A DNA stretch of 64,000 nt from Lachnospiraceae bacterium Marseille-Q4251 (GTDB lineage: Bacteria > Bacillota > Clostridia > Lachnospirales > Lachnospiraceae): positions 3,286,001 to 3,350,000 of the forward strand of contig JAGTTO010000001.1 in the NCBI GenBank assembly GCA_018223435.1. Reading direction: 5' to 3'. The position numbers and the translations under genes were made by a program. How positions within the stretch are numbered: the stretch's first letter is position 1; every line of letters begins with the position of its first letter. The notes beneath the pieces were generated by a model, which worked only from the letters and a program-made list of their open reading frames with translations, searched no databases and had not been told where the DNA came from. Below, one piece after another: positions 1-7,644 of this stretch.

Positions 1-309
1 GAAAATTGTATTTTGCATGGAATGGGAAAGAATTTTATGAGAATACGAGTTACAGCCGAAAAAAGAAATTCTGAAATCTGGATCAGCATTCAGGATGATG
101 GAGAAGGAATGGAGAAGGAACGCCTTTTACAGATACAGAAGGAACTGGAAGCAGGCTTTGAAAACACAGAAAAGCATATAGGTTTAGGCAATGTCAATAA
201 AAGAATCCGCCTGTATTTTGGAGAAGCATATGGAGTAATAGTTACCAGTGGAAATCATTTTACCAAAGTGGATGTTCACTTTCCGGCAGTATTGGAGGAT
301 CGCAAATGA
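1..309 (+). CDS. Sensor histidine kinase, YesM-type, C-terminal part (cut by window start)
   Basis: The reading frame is open from the first base and ends at 309, so only about 102 residues of the ATPase end are present. It begins inside the N box (ENCILHGMG) and continues through a G1-type motif (DDGEGM, about residue 31) and a second glycine motif (GLGNVNKRI), as in HATPase_c domains of the HPK7 / YesM group. These kinases phosphorylate AraC-type response regulators at a membrane sensor. The stop overlaps the regulator start by four bases (ATGA), so the two are translationally coupled. The sensor and membrane part lie outside the window, so the signal cannot be inferred. Confidence 0.9.
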   Translation, partial: ENCILHGMGKNFMRIRVTAEKRNSEIWISIQDDGEGMEKERLLQIQKELEAGFENTEKHIGLGNVNKRIRLYFGEAYGVIVTSGNHFTKVDVHFPAVLEDRK

Positions 310-1895
310 AAACAGTATTATTAGTAGAGGATGATTATTCGGTTCGGGAATATTTGAAGAAAGCGATCGCCTGGAAAGAAAATGGATATTGCGTGATTGG
401 AGAAGCTGATAATGGGGTCGAAGCTCTGGAAGTAATAAGAGAAAAGCTACCGGACATTATGATTACCGATATTCAAATGCCGCAAATGAATGGAACAGAA
501 CTTATTCACAGAATAAAAGAAGAAGGCTATGCTACAAAATCTGTAGTGTTAAGTTTTTATGATGATTTTGAATATGTACGAAATGCGATGAAGGATGGGG
601 CAGTGGATTATATATTAAAACATCAGCTTTCAGAAAAAACGATCCTGACTGTATTAGATGGAATTGAGAAAACACAGCAAGATGAGAATATGAACAATGT
701 CAAAAAAGAAAATTCCATAATGAAACGGCAGTTGAAAAAGAATCAGAATGCAGTTAAATGTGGGATTTTCCGCAAAATGATGGAAGGAAGAACAGAAGAT
801 TCTTTTTTAGAGCAGTTTGGCATTGTCGGGACAGATATGACATTTGCTGTAGCAGCGTTGCAGTTGAAAAACTCAGAAAATACGGTGTTTCATGAAAAAA
901 GCAAAGAGTATGATACCGATATACTGGGTTTTTCCGTGTGTAATATCATAGAAGAAATCCTGCAGGAAAAAGGGAATGGAATTGCATGCACAGAAAACAA
1001 TCAAAACTACCTGATATTTTTTTCATGTGATGGAAAAGGTCATGAAATGTTTCTGGAAAAGAAATGTTCTGAAGTTTTGTATACAGTAATGGGGAAAATA
1101 GAGGAGTATTTGAAGCTTTCATCAGCGATCGGCTTAAGTAAATCCTATTCTGCGTTAGAAAATGTAAAACAGGCTTTCTCACAAAGCGCTCAGGCCCTGG
1201 AAAGCGTTTATTATGGAGGATATGGAAAGCTTTATCTTTATTCAGATACAAACTTTTCCGAAGAACTGAATCTTATGTATGGAGAGCTGCAAAAAACTTT
1301 TACTTTGGCCAGAGAAGAAAATATGCTTAAAGAGCCATTAGAAAATTTTCTGGAATATGTGGGAAGAGAAAAACTACGGCCTGATCTGATGCGAAAGCTG
1401 GAAGATTATATTTCAACGAATTTACTTTCTTTTTTCAATCAATTAAAAACAAGTTTTGATAAAGAGATCGAGTTGCCCTACAACCTTTATGGAAATTCGC
1501 TGACTTATGAAGAATGCTGTAGAAAGTTAATCAGCTGTGCAGCGTTTATTGATGAAATGCAGAGGAAAGCGCAAGACTGTTATGAACGGCAGGAGATAAA
1601 CGATGCAGTGAGATATATACGGCACAATTATAATAGAAATATTACTTTAGAAGAAATAGCTAAGTCTGTAAATTTAAGTAAAGTATATTTCAGCCAGTTG
1701 TTTAAAAATGAAACAGGAATGAATTTTACAGATTTTTTAATACAATTTCGAATTGAGGAGGCTGCAAAACTGCTTAAATCAACGGATATGAAAGTTTATG
1801 AAATTGCAGAACAGGTTGGAATTCCGGATCAACATTATTTTAATCGTTTGTTTAAAAATATCACTGGTGTGACCCCTAAAAAGTTTAGAGAGTAA
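306..1895 (+). CDS. AraC-type response regulator (YesN family)
   Basis: 529 residues. An N-terminal receiver domain (about 1-120) shows the acidic pocket VEDD, the phosphoacceptor Asp in ITDIQMPQMNG and a lysine in DYILKH. The middle of about 300 residues is the variable region usual for YesN. The last 100 residues are a double helix-turn-helix AraC domain, with first helix ITLEEIAKSVNLSKVYFSQL and the later motif IAEQVGIPDQHYFNRLFK. It overlaps the upstream kinase by four bases. Such regulators activate the neighbouring sugar importer and hydrolase genes when their kinase senses the substrate; here the likely target is the operon starting at 1986. The family assignment is firm; the target is inferred from position. 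Confidence 0.93.
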   Translation: MKTVLLVEDDYSVREYLKKAIAWKENGYCVIGEADNGVEALEVIREKLPDIMITDIQMPQMNGTELIHRIKEEGYATKSVVLSFYDDFEYVRNAMKDGAVDYILKHQLSEKTILTVLDGIEKTQQDENMNNVKKENSIMKRQLKKNQNAVKCGIFRKMMEGRTEDSFLEQFGIVGTDMTFAVAALQLKNSENTVFHEKSKEYDTDILGFSVCNIIEEILQEKGNGIACTENNQNYLIFFSCDGKGHEMFLEKKCSEVLYTVMGKIEEYLKLSSAIGLSKSYSALENVKQAFSQSAQALESVYYGGYGKLYLYSDTNFSEELNLMYGELQKTFTLAREENMLKEPLENFLEYVGREKLRPDLMRKLEDYISTNLLSFFNQLKTSFDKEIELPYNLYGNSLTYEECCRKLISCAAFIDEMQRKAQDCYERQEINDAVRYIRHNYNRNITLEEIAKSVNLSKVYFSQLFKNETGMNFTDFLIQFRIEEAAKLLKSTDMKVYEIAEQVGIPDQHYFNRLFKNITGVTPKKFRE

Positions 1896-1926
1896 AATAG
1901 TGCAATAAAATCTAAATACAGAACAA

Positions 1927-1954
1927 TTACATATACTGAGATGCCTGCTAAAAT
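1927..1954 (+). promoter_or_regulatory. Putative promoter of the first sugar importer operon
   Basis: TTACAT (1927-1932) and TAAAAT (1949-1954) are separated by 16 bases, with a TGC extension directly before the -10. It lies 32 bases upstream of the substrate-binding protein start. The -35 is weak, which fits an activator-dependent promoter under the adjacent AraC-type regulator; that dependence is inference. Confidence 0.4.
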
Positions 1955-1985
1955 AGTTTTACAAAACAAAAAGGAGGGTGCTTTT

Positions 1986-3281
1986 ATGAAGAAGAAAATA
2001 GCATTACTGTTGACAGGAACTATGGTAGCAGGCTTATTTGGAGGTGTAATGAATGTAGCCGCAGATGACTCCGCAGAGAAGATCAAAATCACTTATATGG
2101 AGTGGGGCGATGAGACGCGGCTGAAAGCAGCAGAGGAAGCTTTTGAAGCACAGTATCCGAATGTGGATATTGTTATTGATAACTGTGGCGGCAATTATAA
2201 TGATTATGTGAATAAGCTTAAAGTCACGATGGCGGCCAATGAAGGACCGGAAGTATTCAAACTGCAGCCAGGCGCTCTTCTTGAACAGTTCAAGGAATAT
2301 GTGGAGCCATTGGATACTTATCTGGAACAGGATTATGGAGAAAACTGGAAGGATAAATTCGAAGAGGCAATTTACTATCAGATTGAAGATGAAAATATTG
2401 GATGGATGGGAGCTCCGACCTATTTGAGCCTTGCGGGAACTCTGTTTGTGAACGAGACCATTCTGGAAGAAAATGGCTTGGAAGTGCCTACTACATATGA
2501 CGAACTGGTTAATTGCTGTACTGCTTTAAGAGAAAAAGGAATTTTTCCTGTTGCTATGGGAGCTAAAGACGAATGGGCAGATCAGGATTTCATTGTAACT
2601 CTGTTTAATCAGATTGCACCAGGAAAAGTGTACGAAGTAGAAAAAGGAAACGGAAAATGGACAGATCCGGAGATGGTCAAAGCCCTGGAGCAGTGGGAAA
2701 AGTATTTTACAGATGGAGTGTTTGTGGATGGAGCTCTGGGATTCAGTATTTACAACGATGCAGTTGATATGTCTCAGAATGGACAGGCAGCATTCTTATT
2801 CAATGGACACTGGTATATGGACAGTTTCTTGGATGAAGAGACCGGAACAAAGCTGGAAGACAGCTATAAATGGACAGTGATTCCGCTTCCGGCTGCAGAT
2901 GACGGGGAAACAGCAGTCCAGGTGGCATTGTCGGATATGATTTGCGTGAATAATTCGATAGAAGATGAAGAAACAAAAGAGATGGCATATAAATTTGCAA
3001 TGTTCTTTGCAGGCGATTATATGTCAGAGTTTTCAAAAACTACCTATATCATGCAGACAGCAATGAAGGATATTCCGCTGAATACTACTTTCCGTGGTGA
3101 AAGCGGACCGAAAATGGATGAAGAGTTAAAAGATATGGTTCAGTATGGAAAAGGCGCTCGGGAATTATCAAATGTGGAGACAAAATCTGAACTGATTATT
3201 GTATTACAGGAAATTGCGATGGGAACATTATCACCGGAGGATGGAGCAGCAAGAGTTCAGGCAGTCGCAGACGGACAGTAA
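1986..3281 (+). CDS. Sugar ABC transporter substrate-binding protein
   Basis: 431 residues from the ATG at 1986, which follows AAGGAGG at good spacing; an earlier in-frame ATG at 1941 has no such site. A signal peptide (KKK, hydrophobic stretch to about residue 26) is followed by a solute-binding protein family 1 fold (ITYMEWGDE, FEAQYPNV, GPEVFKL). It should capture an oligosaccharide and deliver it to the two permeases encoded next. The signal region contains no cysteine, so there is no lipobox; the predicted cut is of the signal peptidase I type near VAA/DD, unusual for a Gram-positive binding protein. A hairpin separates it from the permease genes. No ATPase gene is present; these importers commonly share an MsmK-like ATPase. 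Confidence 0.92.
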   Translation: MKKKIALLLTGTMVAGLFGGVMNVAADDSAEKIKITYMEWGDETRLKAAEEAFEAQYPNVDIVIDNCGGNYNDYVNKLKVTMAANEGPEVFKLQPGALLEQFKEYVEPLDTYLEQDYGENWKDKFEEAIYYQIEDENIGWMGAPTYLSLAGTLFVNETILEENGLEVPTTYDELVNCCTALREKGIFPVAMGAKDEWADQDFIVTLFNQIAPGKVYEVEKGNGKWTDPEMVKALEQWEKYFTDGVFVDGALGFSIYNDAVDMSQNGQAAFLFNGHWYMDSFLDEETGTKLEDSYKWTVIPLPAADDGETAVQVALSDMICVNNSIEDEETKEMAYKFAMFFAGDYMSEFSKTTYIMQTAMKDIPLNTTFRGESGPKMDEELKDMVQYGKGARELSNVETKSELIIVLQEIAMGTLSPEDGAARVQAVADGQ

Positions 3282-3291
3282 AGATTGGTTT

Positions 3292-3332
3292 AAGCGGCAT
3301 GGAAATCGAATTCGGGTTCCCATGCCGCTTTT
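3292..3332 (+). terminator. Intercistronic hairpin after the binding-protein gene
   Basis: Perfect 11-base arms AAGCGGCATGG (3292-3302) and CCATGCCGCTT (3319-3329), followed by a short T run. It lies in the 66-base gap before the first permease. In this position such hairpins usually act as partial terminators or 3' end protectors that raise binding-protein mRNA over permease mRNA. Confidence 0.7.
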
Positions 3333-3347
3333 GTATGGAGGAGCGAA

Positions 3348-4214
3348 ATGCAGAAAAAGCAAAAAATTGGTTTTTTGTATATTTTACCGGCCTTAGTACT
3401 GTTTTTTATATTTGTTGCATATCCGATTATTTTTAATTTTTACATAGGATTTCATAAATGGTCTGGTCTTGGCGAACCAGTGTGGGTCGGGTTAAAAAAT
3501 TATAAAAAGGTTTTTTCAGAGCCGGTTTTTAAAACGGTGTTGAAGAATTTTGTGATTATTACAGGCCTTTTTGTCATTCTTGATAGTGTATTTGGAATGA
3601 TTATTGCAGCCTTTTTGAATCTGAAACTGAAAATGTCAAAAGCAGCAAGATTATTGATTTATCTGCCTAATATTTTATCTTCAGTTGTGATTGGTTATGC
3701 ATTTCAAATGTTATTGGAAACCAATAATGGAATTGTAAATGTATGGCTTCGAAAGTTAGGTCTGCAAAATTTAGCACAGCAATGGTTGATTAATCCTAAA
3801 TTGGTTATTTATGTGATTCTGGCTATTCTTTTGTGGCAGGGTGTTGGTTTTGCTATGGTTTTATACACATCCGGAATTTCCGGAATACCCCAGGAATTAT
3901 ATGAAGCTGCCAAAATAGATGGAGCAGGGGAAACAAAACAGTTTTTTTATATTACAGTGCCGCTTCTGCGAGGGACTACCTATACACTGGTTATATTGAA
4001 TGTAATTACTTACATAAAATTATTTGATCTGGTACAGGTTTTGACAAATGGAGGTCCTGGAACGACAACCTATACCTTTACTATTTATGTATATAATAAA
4101 GCTTTTACTTTATATGATATGGGTGGGGCATCTGCAGTAGCTACAATTATGCTTGTCATTTCACTGATACTTACAGCAATACAGCTGAAAATGTATGACA
4201 AAGGCAAGGAGTAA
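3348..4214 (+). CDS. Sugar ABC transporter permease (MalF/UgpA type)
   Basis: 288 residues with about six membrane helices starting at residue 8 (GFLYILPALVLFFIFVAYP). The EAA loop EAAKIDGAGETKQFFYITVP, which docks the ATPase, lies at about 187-206. Family length is about 290, so the gene is complete. It pairs with the next gene to form the membrane channel for the substrate delivered by the binding protein at 1986. GC content is low, like its neighbours up to 7621. Confidence 0.94.
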   Translation: MQKKQKIGFLYILPALVLFFIFVAYPIIFNFYIGFHKWSGLGEPVWVGLKNYKKVFSEPVFKTVLKNFVIITGLFVILDSVFGMIIAAFLNLKLKMSKAARLLIYLPNILSSVVIGYAFQMLLETNNGIVNVWLRKLGLQNLAQQWLINPKLVIYVILAILLWQGVGFAMVLYTSGISGIPQELYEAAKIDGAGETKQFFYITVPLLRGTTYTLVILNVITYIKLFDLVQVLTNGGPGTTTYTFTIYVYNKAFTLYDMGGASAVATIMLVISLILTAIQLKMYDKGKE

Positions 4215-4232
4215 TGAATGTGAGGTGAGAAA

Positions 4233-5039
4233 ATGAAAAAAATATCAAGTGTAAAAATAATAGGAAATCTTTTTTTGGTGTTTTGCTGTATATTGGCAGT
4301 TGGTCCGATTACGCTTGGAATTCTTCGATCTCTGTTTAAAGATTCGATGTTTACGGAATTTAATCATTTCAGCAGTTATTTAACTGTGATTACTTCAGAC
4401 GTAATTCTTCCGGCATTTTTGAATACGATTTTTATTACGTTAATATCGGTACCGTTAAATATTGCGATTGTAGCGTTAGCTGCATATGGATTTTCCAAAT
4501 TTCAGTTTAAAGGAAAAAATTTCTTTTATCTGCTGCTTCTTAGTGCGTTGATGTTACCTTCAGCGACAGTCATGTATCCAAGTTTTACAATTATAAGAGA
4601 TTTAAAACTTTTGAATACGGTATGGGGGATTATACTTATCGAGGTGGCGTACGGAACAACATTTAATCTTCTGATGCTAAAAAACTATTTTGACGGAATT
4701 CCAAATGAATTACTGGAAGCAGCAGAAATTGACGGGGCTGGAACGCTGAGAATCCTTTGCAGCATTTTACTGCCGGTTTCAAAACCGGCAATGTTTGTAA
4801 TTATTTTATGGAGTTTTCTGGGATCATGGAATGATTATTTGTGGCCGCTGCTTCTCTTTCTGGATTCCAGTAAGAAAACCGTTACTCTTCTTCCGAAATA
4901 TTTTACAAATACCTATGTTCAGCAATATGATAATATTTTTGCAGCTTTATTTATTATTATGATCCCGATTGTGATTTTGTATTGCTGTCTGCAAAAATAT
5001 TTTCAACAAGGGGTTATCAGTGGTGCAGTGAAAGCATAA
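4233..5039 (+). CDS. Sugar ABC transporter permease (MalG/UgpE type)
   Basis: 268 residues with six predicted membrane helices and the EAA loop EAAEIDGAGTLRILCSILLP near residues 166-185. It ends in the usual GAVKA tail of MalG-type permeases. The start follows a GAGGTGAG ribosome site, 18 bases after the partner permease stops. It forms the heterodimeric channel with that protein. Confidence 0.94.
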   Translation: MKKISSVKIIGNLFLVFCCILAVGPITLGILRSLFKDSMFTEFNHFSSYLTVITSDVILPAFLNTIFITLISVPLNIAIVALAAYGFSKFQFKGKNFFYLLLLSALMLPSATVMYPSFTIIRDLKLLNTVWGIILIEVAYGTTFNLLMLKNYFDGIPNELLEAAEIDGAGTLRILCSILLPVSKPAMFVIILWSFLGSWNDYLWPLLLFLDSSKKTVTLLPKYFTNTYVQQYDNIFAALFIIMIPIVILYCCLQKYFQQGVISGAVKA

Positions 5040-5062
5040 ATGAGAAAATCGGGAGACGATGT

Positions 5063-7621
5063 ATGGATTACTATTTGGAAGAATGTTTAAGCAATCAGGT
5101 GCCTGGAAAGTATCTGTTCCCCTTTTTGTGGATGCATGGAGAGGAACAGTCCGTTTTAAGAGAAGAGATAGAAGCAATTTATCATTGTGGCATAAGAGAA
5201 TTTTGCGTAGAAAGTCGTCCATATGAGCAATTCGAAGAAGAACCGTGGTGGACGGATATGGAATATGTTTTACAGGAAGCGCAAAAGAGAGGGATGCGTG
5301 TTTGGATTTTAGATGACAAACATTTTCCAACAGGTTACGCAAATAGATGGATTGAAAAGCATCCGGAATTAAAAAAAGTATCCTTAAGATTAGAGTATAT
5401 GGATGTAGCTGGACCTGAAAAAGAGTGCGCGCTTCTGGCAAACAGATTAGATGCAGAAGAAAGTTATGTAAGCATTGTGGCATGGAAAAGAAATGTGAAT
5501 GGTGAGTTTGGAAAGGAATCTGTAAATCTGACAGCCCACTGCCAGGATGGCCTTGTTTATTGGGATATCCCGGAAGGAATTTGGAGAGTCTTCTTTGTGA
5601 TTCGGACGTATCATTCCATTTCAAGCAAAAAGAATTATATTGATCTTCTTTCCAGAGAATCTTGTATGGCAATGATTCACGGAGTATATGAACCGCATTA
5701 TGCACATTTGAAAAAATATTTTGGAAATGTTCTTGCAGGTTTCTTTTTTGATGAACCCGGATTTCATAATGATGAGTTAACGTATTGTTCAAAACTGGGA
5801 AAATCAGGCATGCTAATCCCCTGGAATGATGTATTGCCAAAGGTGTTGGCAGGAAAAATGAAAGTGGATGAAAACAGAATCTATTGTTGTTTGCCAATGC
5901 TCTGGCAGGATATCGGTGAAATAACGCCCCGGTTCCGGATGGCATACATGGATTCAGTTTCCTTGAAAGTAAAAGAAAATTTTTCAGAAATGATAGGAAA
6001 CTGGTGCAGAATGCATGGGATACTGTCGGTGGGACATCTGATAGAAGATATGAATGCACATATGCGCTTGGGATATGGAGCGGGGCATTATTTTCGCGCT
6101 TTGGAAGGTCAGGATATGGCGGGAATGGATATTGTTCTTGGACAAGTAAATCCTGAGATCCGAAGTGTAAGATGTGCAGCGCCGGTTATTGAAGATTGCG
6201 TAGATCCAGCCTTCTTTTTGTATACACTTCCGAAAATGGCAGCGTCACATTCTCATTTTTGCCAAAGAAAAAAAGGAAGAGCAATGTGCGAAATATTTGG
6301 TGCCTATGGCTGGGTAGAAGGTCTTCCAATGATGAAAGCGATTTTGGATGAAATGTTAGTAAGCGGGATTAATTATTTTGTGCCGCATGCATTTTCGCCG
6401 AAATACCCGGATCAGGACTGTCCGCCGCATTTCTGGGCAAGAGGAAATAATAAGCAATATCTTTTATTCGAAAAGCTGGTTTCCTACATGAAGAGATGCT
6501 GTCATCTTCTTTCAGATGGGATTCATAAAGCACCTGTGGCTCTTTTGTACAATGCAGAAGCAGATTGGTCAGGTGGAAGTTATATGCCAATGGAGAAACT
6601 GACAGAGAAGCTGACGCATAACCAGATTGATTTTGATATCATTCCAGAAGATGAAATTTACCGTGCGGTATGCCGGGAAGAGAAAATTACAATATATAAA
6701 GAAACATATCAGGTTCTTTTGGTTCCATATACGGAGTTCATGCCGGAAAGGCTATTCGGATGGCTGATGGAATTAAGGAAAGAAGGAGCGAAAGTTTATT
6801 TTGTGGATGGAAGCCCTTCTTTCTGCCTGAAAGAAAATGAAGGTTATATCATAAAATATGAGGAACTGATCTCAAAGTTGTATTCTCTGGGGATAGAAAA
6901 AATAGTTATTCAGGAGACTTCAGATATAGAATTGAGAGTTTATCAGTATATCCGTAAAAAAACAGAATTATATGTTTTTTTGAATGAAGACAAAAAGAAA
7001 GAGTGGTCTGGTAAAATACGGGTTTCCGGTAAACAGGGAGTTTTCTATTATCCATGGGAAAATAAGATAAAGAAAGCAATAGTAAATGAGGGTAGCCTTG
7101 ATTTACATCTGTTTCCGGGAGAGCTAAAATTATTTATCTCCGATGATCGAGATTTGAACATGTTGAAAGATACGGAGTCTTGTTTTAAAAGGAAGAATAG
7201 AAAGTTGCTGGATCTTAGGTTTGATATCAGTATATGGAAAAAGGACCAGTTTGAACTGTATTGCCAGAACAGTAAGCTGATCAATCTCGCCAAAACAGAC
7301 TTCTTACCAAGGTATAGTGGGAAAATCCTGTACGAAACTACTTTTCAATTATCTGGTAGTGAGCGTTATTCCTGGATGGATCTCGGAATTGTAGGAGAGA
7401 CTGCAGAATTATGGGTAAATGATATTTATTGTGGAGCATGTATTTCTAAGCCATATTTGTTTGATGCAAAATTTGTATTGAAGGAAGGAGAAAACAGAAT
7501 TCGGGTTGAAGTTATAGCTAATATGGCGTATAAAGAAAGAGATGAGTTTTCAAAATATTTTCCGCTCCCGCCATCAGGAATCCTTGGTCCGGTGGAATTA
7601 TGGGAGATAACCAATAGTTAA
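5063..7621 (+). CDS. Large intracellular glycoside hydrolase, GH106-like
   Basis: 852 residues from the ATG at 5063, preceded by GGGAGA; an upstream in-frame ATG at 4982 lies inside the permease gene and is rejected. There is no signal peptide, so it acts in the cytoplasm. The N-terminal half resembles the TIM-barrel region of GH106 / alpha-L-rhamnosidase-like proteins: FLWMHGEEQSVLREEIEAIY near residue 21, then VWILDDKHFPTGYAN, then FFFDEPGFHNDE with a likely catalytic glutamate. The last 120 residues look like a galactose-binding beta sandwich (MDLGIVGETAELWVND). Its place after an importer supports cleavage of an imported oligosaccharide. GH106 membership and rhamnose specificity are inference; other families with the same fold are possible. 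Confidence 0.7.
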   Translation: MDYYLEECLSNQVPGKYLFPFLWMHGEEQSVLREEIEAIYHCGIREFCVESRPYEQFEEEPWWTDMEYVLQEAQKRGMRVWILDDKHFPTGYANRWIEKHPELKKVSLRLEYMDVAGPEKECALLANRLDAEESYVSIVAWKRNVNGEFGKESVNLTAHCQDGLVYWDIPEGIWRVFFVIRTYHSISSKKNYIDLLSRESCMAMIHGVYEPHYAHLKKYFGNVLAGFFFDEPGFHNDELTYCSKLGKSGMLIPWNDVLPKVLAGKMKVDENRIYCCLPMLWQDIGEITPRFRMAYMDSVSLKVKENFSEMIGNWCRMHGILSVGHLIEDMNAHMRLGYGAGHYFRALEGQDMAGMDIVLGQVNPEIRSVRCAAPVIEDCVDPAFFLYTLPKMAASHSHFCQRKKGRAMCEIFGAYGWVEGLPMMKAILDEMLVSGINYFVPHAFSPKYPDQDCPPHFWARGNNKQYLLFEKLVSYMKRCCHLLSDGIHKAPVALLYNAEADWSGGSYMPMEKLTEKLTHNQIDFDIIPEDEIYRAVCREEKITIYKETYQVLLVPYTEFMPERLFGWLMELRKEGAKVYFVDGSPSFCLKENEGYIIKYEELISKLYSLGIEKIVIQETSDIELRVYQYIRKKTELYVFLNEDKKKEWSGKIRVSGKQGVFYYPWENKIKKAIVNEGSLDLHLFPGELKLFISDDRDLNMLKDTESCFKRKNRKLLDLRFDISIWKKDQFELYCQNSKLINLAKTDFLPRYSGKILYETTFQLSGSERYSWMDLGIVGETAELWVNDIYCGACISKPYLFDAKFVLKEGENRIRVEVIANMAYKERDEFSKYFPLPPSGILGPVELWEITNS

Positions 7622-7644
7622 AGTGAAAGGAAGGAGGAAACAAC

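Noticed and set aside
4947..6059. A 370-codon minus-strand frame opposite the GH106-like gene
   Set aside because: No start signal or domain, and it runs across a gene boundary on the other strand.
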